The notes beneath the pieces were generated by a model. That model did no database searches. It was not told the origin of the DNA and saw only the letters and a list, made by a program, of their open reading frames with translations. From positions 1-64,000 of the forward strand of contig NZ_VIQM01000013.1 in the NCBI RefSeq assembly GCF_008520265.1: DNA of 64,000 bases. The letters are read 5' to 3'. This document shows, piece by piece, positions 35,368 to 45,207 of the stretch. The stretch comes from Sphingobacterium cavernae. GTDB lineage: Bacteria; Bacteroidota; Bacteroidia; Sphingobacteriales; Sphingobacteriaceae. How positions within the stretch are numbered: the first letter of the stretch is position 1; every line of letters starts with the position of its first letter. The translations under genes and the position numbers were made by a program.

Positions 35368-37468
35368 GTGCGATTTCGAAAAACTTTATTACTGAGACTC
35401 TTATTATTAGTAGTTATAATAACATCATTTATTTTACTGTGTACAATCTTTATTTCTCAATACAAACAGTATAAAGAAATTGAGAATAGATTAAATATTG
35501 CGTACTAAAACAATTCAAAGCTTTCACCTGTGCTTTATGAATTGTTTTCGACATTTACTGAGGTTGACAATTTATTTCGATTATATGCCATCTCATTTGA
35601 TGATAAGAGTTTTAAGGATTATCAAAATAAATTAGACACCTTAAATAAAATAATACATACACTAGATTCTATTCCTACAAATAATACACCTAATTCTGCT
35701 AAGAAAGAGATTGAAGTTCTTGACCAATCTCTTTCAATGCAATTTTTGGCATTGAAAAGGCAAATTGACAACTTAATAATTTTTGCTGGCGAAAATTTCA
35801 CCAACAACAATATAGGATTAAGAAGTCAACAAAGAGGAAGACTTACCAATTCTGATTCTGTCATTAACCGCATACTTAATGATACATTAGCGAGAGTAGA
35901 GGTGGATGCAGATACTATCGTAAAGAAAAAACAAAGTTTATTCAAAAGAATATTTAATGCGAAAAACGATACTGTATTAAATACCTCTAGTTCGGCAGTC
36001 TTGAATGTAAATCAGATAGATATTGTGCAGAAAAATATTGAAAATTTGATTCGAACAAATGAAGAAAGTTATTCTAAGAATTTCTCTAATTTAAGAAGCA
36101 TATATTTACGCTCAAAAGAAAAAGAAAGGAAGCTAATAACATCTAATTATCAACTCATAAATGACCTTAAAAAATCTATCGAAACAATCCGAGAGATAGA
36201 ATATTCAAAGTTTAGAAGTGCGGAAAAAGACGATTATATTCTTTACAAATTTAATACACAAAAATTTAGATCTTATGCAATAATGGCACTATGTGTTATA
36301 TTATTGATGTTAATGTTTATTATTTACTACCAATATGTAGTTTCTAGATATGAGAAAAAACTAATAAAAGAAAAAGAATACGCATCAAAATTAGCTGAGG
36401 AAAAAACAAATTTATTAGCGAATATAAGTCACGAAATACGCACACCATTATATTCATTAAAAGGCGTAGTGAAATTATTGACATCTAAAAAAACAGAGGC
36501 AATAGACGATAAAATTCTCTCAAACATCAATTAAGACATTAATCTAATAAATAATACTGTAAATGATATCCTTAACTTAAGCAAAATAGAATCGCAGGCA
36601 ATAGATGTTATAAAGGATGAAGTGTATATATCCAAAATCGTTAATGACACCTTTAGTTTACACAAATATCAAGCAAATCAAAAAGGTCTTGAGTTCATAA
36701 ATGAAAACCATCTCAATGATATATTAATTATAAATTCGAATGAATTTAGATTAAGACAAATCCAATCTAATAAGTAATGCACTTAAATACACGAATAAAG
36801 GAACAATAAAAGTCGTTAGTAAAATTGCTGGTGGTAAAATTCAAATTGATGTTATTGACACTGGTATAGGTATTGATGAGAAAAAAATTGATCAAATCTT
36901 CAGAAAATACTATACTGTGGAAGGTGAAAAGGCAAAAGTAGGTTTTGGTCTTGGTTTACATATTTCACAATTATTAGCAAAACATATTGGAGGTAAATTG
37001 AGTGTTAAAAGTCAATTGGGTATTGGCTCGACCTTCTCTTTGCAAGTACCATTATCACTAGATAAATCCCCGACAACGAAAAAAGAAGGAAATTCTAATT
37101 CCAAAAAACTATTACCTAATGATACGTCTATCGTTCTCATTGACGATAATAAGATCAATATATTGCTTGCTAAACAGATATTCAATAATTATAAGAACAT
37201 TCAATATTTTGAAGACGCGCACAAAGCACTTTCATACATTGAAAGTTCCAAACCTCATATTGTAATCACTGATATTATAATGCCTCAATTATCAGGATGG
37301 AATGTATTGGAAATGATTAAAACAAACAAAAACCTAAATAATACAAAGGTTTTTGCTAATACTGCTGAAGGTACTTTAGCAGAAAATAAGACTTCTAAAT
37401 TTCAATTTGATGGAGTCTTAGATAAAGGTTTCGATACCGAAAGTTTATCTAAAATTTATTATAACTAA
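35368..37468 (+). pseudogene. Inactivated hybrid histidine kinase with receiver domain
   Basis: The reading frame from GTG 35368 encodes a membrane helix (about 10-30), a coiled periplasmic region, a second helix (near 36270-36340), a dimerisation box NISHEIRTPL (His codon at 36430), an ATPase domain (LISNALKYT, DTGIGI, GFGLGLHIS) and a C-terminal receiver (VLIDDNKIN, phosphorylatable Asp in VITDIIMP). Three lesions break it. There is a TAA at 35506, after the first membrane helix. A second TAA is at 36532, inside the helix after the His. A frameshift lies near 36763, where RLRQI and NLISNA are joined by one base instead of about six; the shifted frame meets TAA at 36775. Both stops could come from CAA to TAA changes. 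The gene adjoins the PUL and was probably its sensor. Confidence 0.88.
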
Positions 37469-37506
37469 TAAAAGAATAAGGGAGAAATATCCCTTATTCT
37501 TTTATT
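37467..37506. terminator. Bidirectional terminator between kinase pseudogene and fucose operon
   Basis: AATAAAAGAATAAGGG and CCCTTATTCTTTTATT form a perfect 16-bp stem with an 8-base loop, with T-rich arms on both strands. It overlaps the last bases of both converging genes. Confidence 0.85.
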
Positions 37507-38282
37507 AATGCACGGTCGAGATGCACATAACCTCCATCCACATATACCAATTGACCTGTTGTGTGACTAGATCGATCTGACAATAGAAATACTGCTGTAT
37601 TTGCTATTTCAGCTGGTGTAGTCATGCGATGATCTAACGGTATTCTATCGGTAATTTTCTTTAATGTTTCTTCTGGATTGTCCAATGTTTGAATCCACGT
37701 GTCGTATTGTGGTGTTGCACATTCAGCTACGATTATTGCATTTACACGAATACCATAAGGTAAAAGTTCAACCGCCCATTCTCTTGTCAAAGCATTTCTA
37801 GCGCCATTGGATGCTGCATAACCCGAAGTTCCACCTTGGCCTGTTTCCGCTGTTTTAGAACTTATGTTTACGATTACGCCTTTAGAATCTTTCAAGGCTT
37901 GCAATGCATGATGAACTATTAGATAATAGTGCACTACATTTTTATGGTATGATTCGATAAACCCCTCATAGCTGCCATTTTCTAAACCAATGCCATCATT
38001 TTGACCTGCATTATTTATAATACCATCAATTCGACCATACTGTTCAAGCGCAAGATCAATTGTTTTCTTTGATTCTTCAGGAATAGACAATTCTGCTTCA
38101 ATACACAAACATTCACTGCCTAAGGCTAGTACTTCATCACGCACCAAATTGTTGTCAACTTGCTTTCTACCTACAATAACAGGAATAGCACGTTCTTTAG
38201 CTAAAGCTAATACAATACCTTTTCCTATTCCTTTTGCTCCACCCGTAACGATGAATACTTTATCTTTTAAATTTAAATCCAT
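37494..38282 (-). CDS. SDR oxidoreductase, predicted L-fucose dehydrogenase
   Basis: A 262-residue short-chain dehydrogenase predicted to oxidise L-fucose to L-fucono-lactone with NAD(P)+. The cofactor motif is VTGGAKGIGKG; also NNAGQNDGIG, NISSKTAETGQGGTSGY and EWAVELLPYGIRVNAIIVAE. The catalytic Ser and Tyr are S142 and Y155, but the usual Lys of YxxxK is Asn (N159, GYAASNGA). The role is assigned from context: the remaining steps of the non-phosphorylating L-fucose route are encoded upstream in the same operon. It is the last gene of the operon, 18 bp after the lactonase gene. Confidence 0.8.
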   Translation of the reverse strand: MDLNLKDKVFIVTGGAKGIGKGIVLALAKERAIPVIVGRKQVDNNLVRDEVLALGSECLCIEAELSIPEESKKTIDLALEQYGRIDGIINNAGQNDGIGLENGSYEGFIESYHKNVVHYYLIVHHALQALKDSKGVIVNISSKTAETGQGGTSGYAASNGARNALTREWAVELLPYGIRVNAIIVAECATPQYDTWIQTLDNPEETLKKITDRIPLDHRMTTPAEIANTAVFLLSDRSSHTTGQLVYVDGGYVHLDRALIKE

Positions 38283-38300
38283 AATGGTTAGATGGTTGAT

Positions 38301-39131
38301 TTATTTTAGATTATAAAATTTCACGGCATTCAGACCCCAAAATTGTTCAAGCTCTTTCGCTGTAAAATCCTTCATTTTATCTTGAACAACTTCAATACAT
38401 TGTTCATAGCTTGCTGCAATTAAACATACTGGCCAGTCCGTACCAAAGCATATTCTATCTTTTCCAAAAGATTTGATTACGTGATTAATATATGGCGTAA
38501 AATGATCTAACTCCCAATTTTTCCAATCAGCTTCAGTTACCAACCCCGATATCTTACAATATACATTTGGAAAATTAGAAAGAGCTTCTATGAAAACAGC
38601 CCAATCTTCAAATTCTTTCGTTTTAATCGACGGTTTAGCCATATGATCCAACATGAATTTTTGATTAGGATTTGACCGTACGCATTCCAATGTACTTTGG
38701 TAATGACGCGGACGAATGAGTAAATCGTAGGTGTAATCAAAAGCGGTCAAACTTTCAATTCCTCTAAGAAAATCATCTTTAATCAAAAAGTCACCATCAG
38801 GCTCTCCCTCTATAACATGGCGAAAGCCTTTTATAATATCGTGCTTTCGAAATTCTTCTAAGTATGCCTCAATTTGAGACGAACGCAAATCTACCCATCC
38901 AACGACACCTTTAATCATTTTATAGACTTGCGAAAGTTCTGTCAAAAAATAAGTTTCTTGATGTGACTGACTAGCTTGCACTGCCACGACACCATCAATA
39001 TTGTTATTTTTTAAAGTTTGAGAAATATCATTCGGCAAAAAGTTGCGTTGAATAACAGACATTTCCTCTGTTATCCATGAATCTCGGTCTTTGTCATAGA
39101 TCCAAAAATGTTGGTGTGTATCTATACGCAT
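38301..39131 (-). CDS. Amidohydrolase, predicted L-fuconolactonase
   Basis: A 276-residue amidohydrolase-fold protein (amidohydro_2 type). Metal-site motif RIDTHQHFWIYD is at the N-terminus, VVAVQASQSHQET and IKGFRHVIEGEPD in the middle, and KISGLVTEADW and RICFGTDWPVCL near the end, the last holding the conserved Asp. Members of this group open L-fucono-1,5-lactone to L-fuconate, and COG3618 lactonases have the same layout. The gene is three bases after the FAH-family gene and just before the dehydrogenase gene. Confidence 0.85.
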   Translation of the reverse strand: MRIDTHQHFWIYDKDRDSWITEEMSVIQRNFLPNDISQTLKNNNIDGVVAVQASQSHQETYFLTELSQVYKMIKGVVGWVDLRSSQIEAYLEEFRKHDIIKGFRHVIEGEPDGDFLIKDDFLRGIESLTAFDYTYDLLIRPRHYQSTLECVRSNPNQKFMLDHMAKPSIKTKEFEDWAVFIEALSNFPNVYCKISGLVTEADWKNWELDHFTPYINHVIKSFGKDRICFGTDWPVCLIAASYEQCIEVVQDKMKDFTAKELEQFWGLNAVKFYNLK

Positions 39132-39134
39132 GAT

Positions 39135-39989
39135 CTATTTTTTATAGTTAATGACCTCTTGTCGCTGTTCTCCTAAAAAATCTGCTCCTAATTCAATCAC
39201 ATCCCCTTCTTTCAAATAAATAGGAGGATTGAAACCTAACCCCACTCCTGCTGGTGTGCCCGTAGAAATAACATCTCCTGGCAACAATGTCATGAATTGT
39301 GAGACATAAGAAACGATAAAGGGAACGGAGAAAATTAAATTTTTAGTATTGCCGTTTTGATATGTTTTACCGTTAACTTTCAACCAAAGATTGACATTAT
39401 TGATATCTTCAATTTCTTCTTTTGTTGTCAACACAGGTCCCATAGGAGCAAAAGTATCACAGCCCTTTCCTTTATCCCAAGTACCACCACGTTCGATCTG
39501 GAATTCACGTTCGGATACGTCATTGTGCAATACATATCCAGCCACATAATCCAATGCTTCAGATTCTTCTACGTAAGTAGCTTTTTTACCGATTACAATC
39601 CCAAATTCAACTTCCCAATCGGTCTTTTTTGAATTTTTAGGAATAACGACTGTATCATTTGGACCAACTAAAGCGGTAGTAGATTTCATGAAAATAATAG
39701 GCTCAGCTGGCAATGCAGCACCTGTTTCTTCTGCATGATCTTTGTAATTCAAACCTATACAAACAATTTTTGAAGGTCTTGCGAACGGAGCACCTAAACG
39801 CACATCCGCTGACAATTCGGCTAATTTATTTGTATTTTCATCCAAATAACCTTGCAATTTTTCCAAACCATTATTTGCAAAAAATGACTCATCGTAATTT
39901 GAAACAAAAGATGAAACATCATAATTTTTACCTTCAATTTGAACGCCACATTTCTCCTGTCCTACCTCACCAAATCTTATTAATTTCAT
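39135..39989 (-). CDS. FAH-family hydrolase, predicted 2,4-diketo-3-deoxy-L-fuconate hydrolase
   Basis: A 284-residue fumarylacetoacetate hydrolase-family enzyme. The N-terminal KLIRFGEVGQEKCGVQ is typical of the sugar-acid branch. The metal-site region has IGLNYKDHAEETG, PIIFMKSTTALVGP, DWEVEFGIVIGKKA and DVSEREFQIERGGTWDKGKGCDTFAPMGP-type sequence; TGTPAGVGLG follows near the C-terminus. In the L-fucose pathway this family splits 2,4-diketo-3-deoxy-L-fuconate to pyruvate and L-lactate. The assignment depends on the surrounding genes. Confidence 0.87.
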   Translation of the reverse strand: MKLIRFGEVGQEKCGVQIEGKNYDVSSFVSNYDESFFANNGLEKLQGYLDENTNKLAELSADVRLGAPFARPSKIVCIGLNYKDHAEETGAALPAEPIIFMKSTTALVGPNDTVVIPKNSKKTDWEVEFGIVIGKKATYVEESEALDYVAGYVLHNDVSEREFQIERGGTWDKGKGCDTFAPMGPVLTTKEEIEDINNVNLWLKVNGKTYQNGNTKNLIFSVPFIVSYVSQFMTLLPGDVISTGTPAGVGLGFNPPIYLKEGDVIELGADFLGEQRQEVINYKK

Positions 39990-40008
39990 ATCTAAATGTA
40001 TATTAGTT

Positions 40009-40773
40009 TTAGTTGTTTAATTTTATAAATCCCCCATCAATAGGATAATCATTTCCCGTAATGAATGCTGCATCATCTGAACATAAGAATAAAGCCAATT
40101 TAGCGATTTCTTCTGGTTTCGCCATACGTCCTATCGGTTGCGAATCGGACAATTTCTGGAACATTTCTTCTTCTTTTCCAGGATAATTTTTCGCAATAAA
40201 TCCATCCACGAAAGGTGTATGTACACGAGCTGGTGATATCGAATTGCAACGAATATTATCTTTCATGTAATCGCGTGCAACTGACAAACTCATAGCATAA
40301 ATTGCCCCTTTACTCATCGAATAGGCAAATCGATCCGAAATACCGACTAATGCCGCAATAGAAGCTAAATTCAGAATGACACCACCACCCTGTGCTTTCA
40401 TCTTAGGAATTACCGCATACAGAGCATTATAGGCGCCTTTCACGTTAACTTGAAAAACTTTTTCAAAATCTTGTTCAGGACAGTTTTCCAAATTACCTAC
40501 ATGCGCAATTCCTGCGTTATTAATCAAAATGTCCACACGTCCTATCGACTCAATTGCTTTTACAATTTCTGCTTGATTTGCAACAGAGCATACATGCAAT
40601 GTAGCTTTTCCACCATGAGAAATAATTCCTTGCACAACTTTTTCTCCACCTTCAGCATTCAAATCCAAGATATGCACGTGAGCTCCTTCTTGTGCAAAAA
40701 CTTCGGAAATAGCTTGACCTATACCACTTCCTCCTCCTGTTACTACAGCAATTTTTCCTGTTAATTTTGACAT
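40009..40773 (-). CDS. SDR oxidoreductase, predicted 2-keto-3-deoxy-L-fuconate dehydrogenase
   Basis: A 254-residue short-chain dehydrogenase with the full set of catalytic residues: cofactor loop TGGGSGIGQA, NNAG, S138, Y151 and K155 (YSMSK), and the C-terminal ITGNDYPIDGGFIKL. SPARVHTPFVDGFI and the length fit the 2-keto-3-deoxy-L-fuconate dehydrogenase branch, which makes 2,4-diketo-3-deoxy-L-fuconate for the next enzyme. It is 19 bp upstream of the FAH-family gene and separated from the dehydratase gene by 137 bp, the largest gap in the operon. Confidence 0.85.
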   Translation of the reverse strand: MSKLTGKIAVVTGGGSGIGQAISEVFAQEGAHVHILDLNAEGGEKVVQGIISHGGKATLHVCSVANQAEIVKAIESIGRVDILINNAGIAHVGNLENCPEQDFEKVFQVNVKGAYNALYAVIPKMKAQGGGVILNLASIAALVGISDRFAYSMSKGAIYAMSLSVARDYMKDNIRCNSISPARVHTPFVDGFIAKNYPGKEEEMFQKLSDSQPIGRMAKPEEIAKLALFLCSDDAAFITGNDYPIDGGFIKLNN

Positions 40774-40910
40774 TTTATTTCAATTGAATTTTAATAACAT
40801 AAGGATTATCGAATTTTTGATTAGATAAGTCCAAGTATTATTCTTTTATTAATTATGTTTTGTTGAATAGAAATACTCTATCACATTTACCTATTCATTA
40901 AGAAGACCCT

Positions 40911-42575
40911 TTAAAGTGAAACACCTCTTCTCCACGGAATAAAATCATCCTGCCCCAATCTCACCGCTTTAGGAATTTCATTGCCACTTGCAACTTCGAT
41001 TACATATTCAAGAATACGATGTGCCGCTTCCTCAATTGTTTCTTGTCCATCGATTATAGTACCACAGTTGATGTCAATAATATCAGGCATACGCTCATAA
41101 ATAGCAGTATTTGTTGACAACTTAATAACTGGTGTAATTGGATTCCCGGTGGGTGTTCCCAAACCTGTTGTAAATAAGACAATATTCGCACCAGCGGCAA
41201 CTTCAGCTGTGGTACTTTCCACATCGTTACCAGGCGTACACAATAAGTTTAGACCAGGACTGTCCGCTAGCTCGGGGTAATCAACAACAGCTTTAACTGG
41301 AGAAGTTCCGCCCTTTTTTGCCGCACCTGCTGACTTTATCGCATCCGTAATCAAGCCATCACGAATATTTCCAGGAGATGGATTCATATAGAAACCCGAT
41401 CCATCAGCTTCAGCCTTAGCATTATAGGTTTTCATGAGGTGCATAAAACGTTCGGCTGTATTTTCATCTATGCATCTATCACTTAATTCTTGTTCCACTC
41501 CACAAAGCTCGGGGAATTCAGCTAAAATCACTGAACCGCCTAACGACACAATAATGTCTGAAACATAACCTAGAGCAGGATTTGCAGAAATACCCGAAAA
41601 GCCATCCGACCCACCGCATTCCAACCCTATACACAATTTATCTAACGTAGCCGGTTGACGAGTTTGTGTATTGGCTTGCGCTAGACCTGCAAATGTAGCT
41701 TTAATAGCTTTTTGCATCAATTCAGCTTCAGTTCCTTCTTTTTGTTGTTCGAAAATATACAATGGTTTGTTAAAGTTCGGATCGCGTTTCGCAATTTCAG
41801 CTTTCAATATCGAAGCTTGCGCATGTTGACATCCTAAACTTAAAATTGTAGCACCCGCTACATTGGGATGCGTGACATATCCAGCCAAAAGACCGCATAG
41901 AGCGTCAGAATCCATGCGTGTACCACCACATCCCATATCGTGATTTAAAAACTTAACACCATCCACATTTTCAAATGGTTTATTTGATTTTTGGGTGATA
42001 GTAGAAGATGTTAAATCTAACTGTAGTAATTCATCAATTGAGGCACCAGCTTTATATTTTTCTAATAAAACATCTACTTCGTTTGAATAGTCTTTACTTT
42101 GAACTTTATATCCCAACTTCTCTTCCAAAGCCGACTTTAAAGTCAAGACATTTCTATTTTCACAGAAAACTAATGGTATAACTAACCAATGATTTGCTGT
42201 CCCAACTTTTCCGTTGGAGCGGTGAAAACCTTGGAAAGTTCTGTTTTTAAATGCCGAAACATCGGGTTGCTGCCAATCCAACTTGCGCTCACCCAATTTA
42301 AAATCATCCGCAGCATGACGTAAATTATCTACATTAATCAGACTTCCTGTGGGCAAAGCGTAATTTAATTTTCCCACTAAAACGCCATACATGTAGATTT
42401 CTTGATCTTTCGCACAGTTAAAAAACGTAAATTTATGTTTTGCTTTAATATCTTCTTGCAACAACACACTGATTCCATTGAAATCTATTTTCTCTCCTGC
42501 TTTTAAATCGCGCAATGCGACTAATACATTATCTTTAGGGTGTATCTGCAAAAAATGCAACCTATCTCTTTCCAT
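40911..42575 (-). CDS. UxaA-family dehydratase, predicted L-fuconate dehydratase
   Basis: A 554-residue enzyme of the altronate/galactarate dehydratase family. An N-terminal SAF domain (residues about 10-95, HPKDNVLVALRDLKAGEKI) is followed by the UxaA catalytic region with FQGFHRSNGKVGTANHWLVIP, DMGCGGTRMDSDALCGLLAGY and CIGLECGGSDGFSGISANPALG; the Cys residues probably bind metal. In enterobacteria this family dehydrates altronate, while L-fuconate dehydratases are usually enolase-type proteins. Here its place inside a fucose operon, and the absence of an enolase-type gene, make it the likely L-fuconate dehydratase. Confidence 0.85.
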   Translation of the reverse strand: MERDRLHFLQIHPKDNVLVALRDLKAGEKIDFNGISVLLQEDIKAKHKFTFFNCAKDQEIYMYGVLVGKLNYALPTGSLINVDNLRHAADDFKLGERKLDWQQPDVSAFKNRTFQGFHRSNGKVGTANHWLVIPLVFCENRNVLTLKSALEEKLGYKVQSKDYSNEVDVLLEKYKAGASIDELLQLDLTSSTITQKSNKPFENVDGVKFLNHDMGCGGTRMDSDALCGLLAGYVTHPNVAGATILSLGCQHAQASILKAEIAKRDPNFNKPLYIFEQQKEGTEAELMQKAIKATFAGLAQANTQTRQPATLDKLCIGLECGGSDGFSGISANPALGYVSDIIVSLGGSVILAEFPELCGVEQELSDRCIDENTAERFMHLMKTYNAKAEADGSGFYMNPSPGNIRDGLITDAIKSAGAAKKGGTSPVKAVVDYPELADSPGLNLLCTPGNDVESTTAEVAAGANIVLFTTGLGTPTGNPITPVIKLSTNTAIYERMPDIIDINCGTIIDGQETIEEAAHRILEYVIEVASGNEIPKAVRLGQDDFIPWRRGVSL

Positions 42576-42577
42576 TA

Positions 42578-42907
42578 TTACAATTGAAATATTTTATCCA
42601 TTATGACCCATTTCTCACCAGCTTTTGCCCCAGGAATAGCCTGTTGATATTTCCACATCAAATTTTCCCATTCCTGCACTTTAGCGTTTCCTGCGTCCAT
42701 TTTTCCTTTATTTTCAAAACTAAAACCATCTTCAGTCTCCATCAACATGCACAACCTATTACCAAAACGGTAAATCTCCATATTTATAATACCTGAATCC
42801 AATATGGACTTTTTAATTTCAGGCCATATTTCTTTATGGTAATTATCGTATTCAGCTATCAGCTCTACATCGTCAATCAAATCCAATGCTAATACATATT
42901 TTTTCAT
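42578..42907 (-). CDS. L-rhamnose/L-fucose mutarotase-like protein
   Basis: A 109-residue protein of the RhaM/YiiL fold (ferredoxin-like dimer). It contains YVLALDLIDDVELIAEYDNYHK, with the conserved His near residue 25, EIWPEIKKSI, MEIYRFGNRLCMLMETEDGF and a Trp-rich C-terminus (EWENLMWKYQ, EKWVIMDKIF). These proteins interconvert alpha and beta anomers; in this operon the natural substrate would be L-fucose. It lies 7 bp after fucP and two bases before the dehydratase gene. Confidence 0.88.
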   Translation of the reverse strand: MKKYVLALDLIDDVELIAEYDNYHKEIWPEIKKSILDSGIINMEIYRFGNRLCMLMETEDGFSFENKGKMDAGNAKVQEWENLMWKYQQAIPGAKAGEKWVIMDKIFQL

Positions 42908-42914
42908 TATTTAT

Positions 42915-44162
42915 TTAATTTTTAATAGCCTGTACATTTCGTGTATACCATCCAAATAATAATATAACAACAAAACATATAAATACAACACTATACGACA
43001 AATGAATATTACCTGTATTATCAGTTACAACACTTGCCAGAGGAGGAATAATCGCTCCACCAACTATGGACATAATAATAAAACTTGAAGCTGATTTTGT
43101 ATCACGGCCTACACCTTGTATACCGATCGCAAATATTGTTGGAAACATTATTGACATAAAAAATGTGATACCTACCAAAGCATATAGTGTTATCATCCCT
43201 GAATCAAAAATCACGACAAGACATAATAACATCGAACATAAGCTATAAAACATCAGTAATTTGTATGGTGCGACAAAGCGCATAAAAAATGTACCAACAA
43301 AACGTCCAATCATAAACAGCAATCCGGCAAGCCCAGCATAGTATTTGGCATCTTGGCCAGCCATAGCTAGTGCATCTTCCGCAAAGACTAATAAGAAACT
43401 GAATACATATACTTGTGCACCCACATAGAAAAATTGTGCAACAATTCCCCAACGAACATTTATATGACGTAGACTACTGAAAAAACCGGCTTTAGTATCT
43501 GATTCTTCCTCTTTTATATCAGGCAACTTAGTTAAAAAGAATAATACCGCTACAATCAAAATGATTATACCTAAAACCAAATAAGGTCCTTTAACCAATG
43601 CAGTCTCTGCTTGAATATATGCTTCCTTTGCAACATCTGTCATCTGCGCTAGTTCTTCTGCAGATTTTGGCTCCTCTGCCAAAATAAATATTCCGCCCAC
43701 AATTGGTGCTAAGGATGCAGCAAGACCATTGAATGATTGTGCAAAATTCAGGCGCTGTGTCGCTTTTGCAGGGTCTCCCAAGACAGTAATATAGGGATTA
43801 GCGGCAGTCTCCAAAATGGTCAATCCGCACGACAAAATAAATAATGCTGTCAAAAAGAAAGTATAACTAACAGTGTTTGCGGCTGGGATAAATAAAAAAC
43901 ATCCAAGTGCAAATAAACTTAACCCTACCAAAATCCCTGCTTTGTAGCCATACTTCTGCATGATTAGACCTGCCGGAATTGCCAACAGAAAGTAAGCAAA
44001 AAACACAGCAGAATCCACCATCGATGCCTGAAAATGGGATAGGCTAAATGCACTTCGCAAATGTTTAATTAAAATAGGGTCAAGGTTATGTATGAAACCC
44101 CAAAAAAAGAATAAAGATGTGATTAATATAATTGCAAAGGTGTATTGATCTTTTCTACTCAT
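42915..44162 (-). CDS. fucP: L-fucose:H+ symporter FucP
   Basis: A 415-residue major facilitator of the FucP family with twelve predicted membrane helices. Typical features are WGFIHNLDPILIKHL in helix 1, the acidic residue in MVDSAVFFAYF of helix 2, IPAGLIMQKYGYKAG, LETAANPYITVLGDP around helix 4 and RLNFAQSFNGLA. It imports L-fucose with protons across the inner membrane. As the first gene of the minus-strand operon, it faces the divergent AraC-type regulator across a 146-bp gap that should contain the operator and both promoters. Confidence 0.92.
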   Translation of the reverse strand: MSRKDQYTFAIILITSLFFFWGFIHNLDPILIKHLRSAFSLSHFQASMVDSAVFFAYFLLAIPAGLIMQKYGYKAGILVGLSLFALGCFLFIPAANTVSYTFFLTALFILSCGLTILETAANPYITVLGDPAKATQRLNFAQSFNGLAASLAPIVGGIFILAEEPKSAEELAQMTDVAKEAYIQAETALVKGPYLVLGIIILIVAVLFFLTKLPDIKEEESDTKAGFFSSLRHINVRWGIVAQFFYVGAQVYVFSFLLVFAEDALAMAGQDAKYYAGLAGLLFMIGRFVGTFFMRFVAPYKLLMFYSLCSMLLCLVVIFDSGMITLYALVGITFFMSIMFPTIFAIGIQGVGRDTKSASSFIIMSIVGGAIIPPLASVVTDNTGNIHLSYSVVFICFVVILLFGWYTRNVQAIKN

Positions 44163-44308
44163 AATGATGTCTATAATTGATTAAGTAAATTTACTAGTAA
44201 ACATTTAAACTTGCATTAACCAATTTACCAAATACATAAACTATATTACCCAAATAATTAGTAGTTTTAAAAGATCAAAGAATAACCAAGTAAATTTAGG
44301 CTATCACT

Positions 44309-45169
44309 ATGAAAAAATTGAGCTTAACAGATAGTTATCACAAAAGTCTTCATGTGCGAAGGGATACATACCCTCAAAATCATAACATTTGGCATTATCA
44401 CGAAGAGATTGAATTTATCTATTTGGCTAAAGGCACAGGAACTTTATTTGTTGGTGATTGTATTCAAAGTATTGCCGAAAACAGTTGCGTACTCATTGGT
44501 CCTAATATACCGCATTATTGGTTATTTGACGATGACTATTTAAATGAGCATAATCCAATTGATTGTATAGTTATTCATTTTAAACCTAATTTCCTTGGAA
44601 ATGATTTTTTTCAACTCCAAGAAACAAAGAATCTTCAAAATTTAATACTAAACTCTTCTAGAGCGTTGTATCTCGAACAGTGTTCTTCAATATTTACCAG
44701 CCTTTTTTATAATGTAAGTGAACAGTCGGACATTCTAAAAATCACAAAGCTGATTGAATCACTTTATTATTTTCAGAAAAACAATCCAAAACTATTAATC
44801 AGTGAGAATTATGAGGTTTTCAACCATTCATCTGATAACAAAAGAATGAACGATGTAATAAATTACATCAAAGACAATTATCGAAGTAAAGTTGAGTTGG
44901 ATGCGCTGGCAGATTTAGCAAAAATGACAAAAAATTCATTTTGCCGTTATTTCAAACAGAAAACAGGAAAAACGCCCATTCAATTTGTCTCAGAACTTCG
45001 TGTTTCTCATGCTTGTAGACTACTGAAATCTTCCGATATGAATCTAAAAGAAATTAGTTTCGAGAGTGGTTTTAATAGCTTTGTAAATTTCCATAAAATA
45101 TTCAAAAGTGTAACCGACACCAGCCCTAAACAGTATAAAAAGGTCAATATTCCACCAGCTAAAAATTAG
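44309..45169 (+). CDS. AraC-family transcriptional regulator of the fucose operon
   Basis: A 286-residue regulator. The N-terminal cupin domain for ligand binding has NIWHYHEEIEFIYLAKGTGTLFVGD and LIGPNIPHYW. The C-terminal pair of helix-turn-helices has VELDALADLAKMTKNSFCRYFKQKTGKTPIQFVSELRV-type sequence and FESGFNSFVNFHKIFKSVTDTSPKQYKK, the AraC signature. It is divergent from fucP, the usual position of the operon activator. The inducer is probably L-fucose or a pathway intermediate, inferred from position only. Confidence 0.9.
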   Translation: MKKLSLTDSYHKSLHVRRDTYPQNHNIWHYHEEIEFIYLAKGTGTLFVGDCIQSIAENSCVLIGPNIPHYWLFDDDYLNEHNPIDCIVIHFKPNFLGNDFFQLQETKNLQNLILNSSRALYLEQCSSIFTSLFYNVSEQSDILKITKLIESLYYFQKNNPKLLISENYEVFNHSSDNKRMNDVINYIKDNYRSKVELDALADLAKMTKNSFCRYFKQKTGKTPIQFVSELRVSHACRLLKSSDMNLKEISFESGFNSFVNFHKIFKSVTDTSPKQYKKVNIPPAKN

Positions 45170-45207
45170 ACTGTCTTATTTTCACATGTAATTTGCTATT
45201 TTCGGAG

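Noticed and set aside
35530..36534. A separate short histidine kinase gene and, at 36917-37468, a separate receiver gene
   Set aside because: The fragments are in the same order and mostly the same frame as one hybrid kinase, and the breaks are single stops or a small deletion, so one decayed gene explains them better.
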